Positions 60,290 to 64,000 of a stretch of DNA of 64,000 bases are shown one piece after another. The stretch lies in assembly GCA_002696735.1 (NCBI GenBank), contig NZSL01000010.1:175652-239651 (forward strand), read 5' to 3'. Every line of letters begins with the position of its first letter. Within the stretch, counting starts at the first letter, position 1. Under the pieces are notes generated by a model, which saw only the letters and a program-made list of their open reading frames with translations, made no database searches and had not been told where the DNA came from. This DNA comes from Methylophaga sp. (GTDB lineage: Bacteria > Pseudomonadota > Gammaproteobacteria > Nitrosococcales > Methylophagaceae). The translations under genes and the position numbers were made by a program.

Positions 60290-62962
60290 ATGTGTCGATT
60301 GATTGCGCTTGCCCTGTTGTTAATTACCAGCTCATCCCTAGCTGAAGAGGCAAGTCAAAAACTCACCCCTGTCTCAATCAAACTTCACTGGCAGCATCAA
60401 TTTCAATTTGCGGGTATCTACGCTGCAAAAGAACAAGGCTATTATCAGGATGCCGGGCTGGCAGTAACCATACTTACCGGGCAAAAAGCACCTTTCAACG
60501 ATGTGGAAGCCGGCAATGTTGAATTTGGAATTTCCGGTGCTGGATTGGTGGTAGAAAGACTTAAAGGGCGCCCTTTTGTAGCGCTCGCGGCGATTTTTCA
60601 AAGCAGTCCCTATACCTGGTTGGTCAGAGCAGACTCATCGATAACACAACCCACTGATTTTGTCGGTAAAACAGTCACTCGTCAGTCTTATGCTGATGAT
60701 TTATCTGCCATGTTGCTACGATTTGGGATAGATCCTTCACAGCTCAATATTGTCGATCCCTCGCCCGAGGATATTGATAATTTAATTGACGGAAAAGTAG
60801 ATGCGCTGACCGCATATATTTCCAATGAACCCTTCCAGATGTTAAGTCGCGGCGTGGATTATCGGACATTGTCACCCCATGAATACAACATCAACTTTTA
60901 CAGCGATATCATCTTTACCTCTGAACGTTATTTAAAACGTCAGCCAGGAGATGTAGAAGCCTTTCACAGTGCAACCTTGCGTGGTTGGCAATATGCTCTG
61001 GAACACCCTTATGAAATGGTTGATCTGATTTTAAAAAACTACAACACGCAAAATAAAACGCGTGCACATCTGGAATTTGAAGCTGAAAAGCTTAGTGAGC
61101 TCAGTTTGTACCCTACAGTTTCACTGGGCCATATGACGATTGAGCGTTGGCAAAAAATTGCTGAACATTATCAGCATTTAGGCTTGGTTAATGATGACCA
61201 GGCGCTTAACGGCTTTATCTATGACACAACGCCAGGTGTGTCCATCTGGTTTAAATGGCTGGTGGTTTCACTTGGCATATTAGCCTTGTTAACAATGATT
61301 GGCTATTTCATCAAACGCCATCATGCCAAAATACTCAGTAACCAGATTGCGATACAAACAGCAGCGCTGGAAGCAGAACTGAAAAAAGGTAAGGCACTTG
61401 AGCAGAGAGCTAAACGTGAAAGTGATCGTTTACAAACCTTGCTTAACCATACCCTTGAAGGCGTTATTACCATTGATGAAACGGGCATTATCCAGAATTT
61501 TAATGTCGCTTCAGTTCGCCTGTTCGGTTATCAGCCAGAAGAAATTATCGGGCAGAATATTACCCAGCTGATGCCAGCCCAGCATCGTAAAAATCACGAA
61601 CATGGGATGTCGCGATTCCTCATTAGTGAGCAATCCACCATAATTGGCCAGCCAGTTGAGTTGGAAGCATTACACAAAAGTGGGCAAATCATTCCCATCG
61701 AACTGACGCTGAGCGCATTTCAATGGGAAGGCCATTATTTTTTTACGGGTATCGTCCGAGATATTTCTCTTCAAAAAGCTGAACATCTGGCATTAATCGC
61801 TGCCAAGGAAGAAGCTGAAAAAGCCAACCAGGCAAAATCGGAATTCCTGTCGGCAATGAGCCATGAATTACGCACGCCTTTAAATGCGATTCTGGGGTTT
61901 GCCCAGTTACTGCAAAGTGACAATGATGCGCCACTCACAGAAACCCAGCAAGATAGTTTAAAGCTCATCATTCACAGTGGTGAGCACTTGCTCAAGTTAA
62001 TTAATGATGTGCTGGAGCTGGCTAAAATTGAGACGGGTTCAGTGGACGTATCGATTGAGCCGGTGAATGTCAGTGTCGCAATTAATCATTGTTTGCCCAT
62101 GCTGAAAAACCTGGCGGCTCGCTATCGTGTGATCATTCATACTGATGACATTCCTGAACAGCTGGTACTCGCTGATTTAACAAAACTCAAACAGGTGCTG
62201 ATAAATCTGGTCAGTAATGCCATCAAATATAATCGCCCTGATGGCAAAGTTATTATTAGCGGTGAGGTAATTGATTCCACTAAGCGCTTGCGTATCACTA
62301 TTCAGGATACAGGCATGGGAATTCCACGGGATAAGCAGGCCTATCTGTTTACGGCATTTGATCGTCTGGGTCAGGAAAACTCGGACATTGAAGGAACCGG
62401 AGTCGGATTGATTGTGACCAAGAGACTGATAAAAGCCATGGACGGGCATATTGGTTTTGAAAGCACAGAAAATCAAGGCACTCGATTCTGGGTAGAGTTA
62501 CCCATAACAGACAACAATAACCAGAATGATGAAGTGCATCAGCAGGCTGAATCAATTAAAGCCGAAAATCCATTTAACTCCTCTGCTTCGACTCTCATTC
62601 TGCATATAGAAGATAATCCGGCCAATATCAAATTGATGGAAGCATTTTTTGATCGTCTGCCCCAATACACGTTGCATATTTGCAAAACAGCTGAGGCAGG
62701 ACTGGACTGGCTGGAAAGTAATATGCCAGCCGTGATATTGATGGATATCAATCTCCCCGGAATCAGCGGCTTACAGGCTACCGAGCAGATCATGGCTAAT
62801 CCGAAACTCCGGCACATTCCGGTGATCGCGGTTACCGCTGCCGCCATGCCTTATGATTTGCAGCAGGCAGAAGGCCTGTTTACTGCCTATCTCACCAAAC
62901 CGGTTAATTTTATTCTGCTGACGGAATTATTAAATAAATACAGTAAGCCAGAGGTTTATTGA
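60290..62962 (+). CDS. Hybrid sensor kinase with periplasmic NMT1/THI5-type binding domain
   Basis: An 890-residue kinase. After a signal/anchor (LIALALLLITSSSLA) comes a periplasmic NMT1/THI5-like substrate-binding domain at about 25-315 (IKLHWQHQFQFAGIYAAKEQ, GQKAPFNDVEAGNVEFGISG). This is the fold used for thiamine precursors, nitrate/sulfonate and similar ligands. A transmembrane helix follows near 320-342, then a PAS domain at about 380-500 (GVITIDETGIIQNFNVASVR), HisKA with [20 protein letters not shown], an ATPase domain (DTGMGIP, GTGVGLIVTKRLIKAMDGH) and a receiver with AVILMDINLPGISG. No separate response regulator is adjacent. The ligand is unknown; a pyrimidine-like, sulfonate or aromatic compound is plausible. 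Confidence 0.88.
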   Translation: MCRLIALALLLITSSSLAEEASQKLTPVSIKLHWQHQFQFAGIYAAKEQGYYQDAGLAVTILTGQKAPFNDVEAGNVEFGISGAGLVVERLKGRPFVALAAIFQSSPYTWLVRADSSITQPTDFVGKTVTRQSYADDLSAMLLRFGIDPSQLNIVDPSPEDIDNLIDGKVDALTAYISNEPFQMLSRGVDYRTLSPHEYNINFYSDIIFTSERYLKRQPGDVEAFHSATLRGWQYALEHPYEMVDLILKNYNTQNKTRAHLEFEAEKLSELSLYPTVSLGHMTIERWQKIAEHYQHLGLVNDDQALNGFIYDTTPGVSIWFKWLVVSLGILALLTMIGYFIKRHHAKILSNQIAIQTAALEAELKKGKALEQRAKRESDRLQTLLNHTLEGVITIDETGIIQNFNVASVRLFGYQPEEIIGQNITQLMPAQHRKNHEHGMSRFLISEQSTIIGQPVELEALHKSGQIIPIELTLSAFQWEGHYFFTGIVRDISLQKAEHLALIAAKEEAEKANQAKSEFLSAMSHELRTPLNAILGFAQLLQSDNDAPLTETQQDSLKLIIHSGEHLLKLINDVLELAKIETGSVDVSIEPVNVSVAINHCLPMLKNLAARYRVIIHTDDIPEQLVLADLTKLKQVLINLVSNAIKYNRPDGKVIISGEVIDSTKRLRITIQDTGMGIPRDKQAYLFTAFDRLGQENSDIEGTGVGLIVTKRLIKAMDGHIGFESTENQGTRFWVELPITDNNNQNDEVHQQAESIKAENPFNSSASTLILHIEDNPANIKLMEAFFDRLPQYTLHICKTAEAGLDWLESNMPAVILMDINLPGISGLQATEQIMANPKLRHIPVIAVTAAAMPYDLQQAEGLFTAYLTKPVNFILLTELLNKYSKPEVY

Positions 62963-63792
62963 ACTGAAGGATAACCTTCCCGCTCTGGAAAAAATAACAA
63001 GGGCTCAACACGGGCATTATTCAAACTCACACCAAGGTGCAGGTGTGGACCGGTAACACGGCCAGTGGCGCCAACCGTGCCGATAATCTCGCCCTGTTGA
63101 ATTTTTTGTCCTGCTTTGACATCAATCCGATCCAGATGACAAAACATGGTCACGAGACCCTGACCATGGTCAATCATTACTGTATTGCCATTGAAAAAGT
63201 AATCGCCGGTATCCGTCACTATTCCGTTGGCCGGTGCCATAATTTCAGTACCTGTTGCCGCTGCAATATCAATACCGCTGTGTGGATTACGCTCTTCGCC
63301 ATTAAACACACGACGACGGCCAAATAAACCACTGACCCTTCCTTCAATGGGCCAGACAAAATTAAACGGCACATTGTCGCTGGCACGCCAATGACGTAAG
63401 GCTTTATTTATTTTGGCTGTTTCGGCTTCGATGCGCTCCATATCTTCCGCATAGGGATTGACCTTACGATCGTCAGGAACATTTATCCGTTGAGTGGGAT
63501 AAGCTTTATCTTTGACCTCAAACATAATGCTGCTTAACGCACCCTGACTTTCCACCAGAATTTTGTGATTCCCCGACTCGGCTGCTAGCGGAATGCCAAC
63601 TACAGCCTGCCATTGCGAATCTTGTTTTACCACTAGCACCTGTTGTTTTTGATAGGTCACCTCAGGTGCTACATTTCCCTCGATTTCCAAAGGCAAAATG
63701 ACGACACCACCTGGCACTGGTAATTGTTGTGGTAAAGCCCAGGCAGGTGAACAGACTAATAGAACCAGCCAATAGCACAATCTATACATCAT
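62956..63792 (-). CDS. M23-family murein peptidase (LytM domain)
   Basis: A 278-residue exported protein, signal peptide MMYRLCYWLVLLVCSPAWA. An N-terminal beta domain at about 25-110 (VPGGVVILPLEIEGNVAPEV) is followed by a linker and the M23 domain at about 145-265. Zinc ligands are visible in NPHSGIDIAAATGTEIMAPA and GPHLHLGVSLNNARVEPL, with FCHLDRIDV in between. It would cut peptide crosslinks in peptidoglycan. The gene overlaps the end of xseA by four bases (ATGA) and, at its 3' end, the convergent hybrid kinase gene by seven. Confidence 0.9.
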   Translation of the reverse strand: MMYRLCYWLVLLVCSPAWALPQQLPVPGGVVILPLEIEGNVAPEVTYQKQQVLVVKQDSQWQAVVGIPLAAESGNHKILVESQGALSSIMFEVKDKAYPTQRINVPDDRKVNPYAEDMERIEAETAKINKALRHWRASDNVPFNFVWPIEGRVSGLFGRRRVFNGEERNPHSGIDIAAATGTEIMAPANGIVTDTGDYFFNGNTVMIDHGQGLVTMFCHLDRIDVKAGQKIQQGEIIGTVGATGRVTGPHLHLGVSLNNARVEPLLFFPEREGYPSVQ

Positions 63793-64000
63793 TTCTTACG
63801 ACGAACTTCACAGTCCAATTGACCTTCAAATAAACGAATTTGCAGGGATTGTCCGATTGCTACTTCATCAGATCGGTAAATAACATTACCAGTCTGTGAA
63901 TCACTGGTGATGCTGTAACCGCGCTCCAGTGTGTTGAGAGGGCTAACCACCGATAAGGTACGCATCAACTGGGCCAGCTGCTTTTTTTGATTGGTAATTT
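63789..64000 (-). CDS. xseA: Exodeoxyribonuclease VII large subunit, C-terminal end
   Basis: Only the last 70 codons are in the window; the 5' part lies beyond the right edge. The visible end contains QLAQLMRTLSVVSPLNTLER and GYSITSDSQTGNVIYRSDEV, ending FEGQLDCEVRRKK, as in XseA. This nuclease degrades single-stranded DNA with XseB. Its stop codon overlaps the start of the M23 peptidase gene, so the two are coupled. Confidence 0.88.
   Translation of the reverse strand, partial: ITNQKKQLAQLMRTLSVVSPLNTLERGYSITSDSQTGNVIYRSDEVAIGQSLQIRLFEGQLDCEVRRKK

Noticed and set aside
1..64000. CRISPR arrays, prophage or classical IS elements
   Set aside because: No regularly spaced repeats, cas genes, phage structural genes or transposase could be recognised in the window.

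Overview
The window looks like chromosome of a marine, methylotrophic gammaproteobacterium, most like Methylophaga. The reasons are the start of a PQQ methanol dehydrogenase large subunit gene at the left edge, two MoxYX-type two-component systems beside it, SoxYZ and TusA/DsrE-type sulfur carriers, gammaproteobacterial flagellar (flgNMA, cheV) and envelope (kds-lpt, mlaA) gene orders, and moderate GC. The genus is an inference from gene content and protein resemblance; no database was searched.

Layout. 0-7.3 kb, minus strand: methanol dehydrogenase start, a sensor/regulator pair, then an operon with overlapping genes, bepA-soxY-soxZ-sensor-regulator. 7.4-8.7 kb, plus strand: tusA-like, dsrE-like and DUF502 genes. 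9-14 kb: an intact tRNA-Arg(CCT) followed by three truncated copies of its 5' half and promoter. These separate short accessory segments carrying a PEP-CTERM-like surface protein, an HxlR regulator with a divergent oxidoreductase, and a soluble PAS chemoreceptor. A GC-richer fatty acid desaturase lies beyond the last copy. This tRNA-remnant ladder is the most unusual structure in the window. 15.4-22.6 kb: ilvD, a membrane protein, three tandem secreted paralogues each with two OB-like domains, small proteins and a short CbiX-type chelatase. 22.9-27.7 kb: rpfG-rpfC with a convergent rpfF, a complete diffusible-signal-factor (DSF) quorum-sensing set. 27.7-32.1 kb: a Tat-exported deacetylase-family protein, a DUF523/DUF1722 protein, an epimerase and hemH. 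32.1-34.8 kb: flgN, flgM, flgA and divergent cheV. 34.9-39.7 kb: a Gld-type ABC transporter operon.

39.9-50.6 kb: a DUF2333 protein, a TupA-like oxyanion-binding protein, two OprP/OprO-like porins (one with a 12-G tract inside its coding sequence), moaC divergent from moaD-moaE, a MAPEG protein, ubiD, about 0.8 kb of modular inverted repeats, and two small genes. 50.6-64 kb: prlC, an LpxH-like phosphoesterase coupled to a glycosyltransferase, mlaA, the yrbG-kdsD-kdsC-lptC-lptA-lptB operon (LptA carries an SH3-like tail), a hybrid kinase with a periplasmic NMT1/THI5-type domain, an M23 peptidase and the end of xseA.

Taken together, the left end links methanol oxidation with sulfur-carrier proteins and their signalling. 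The middle holds cell-cell signalling and motility. The right end builds and maintains the outer membrane: Kdo synthesis, LPS export, phospholipid retrograde transport and BepA-type quality control.
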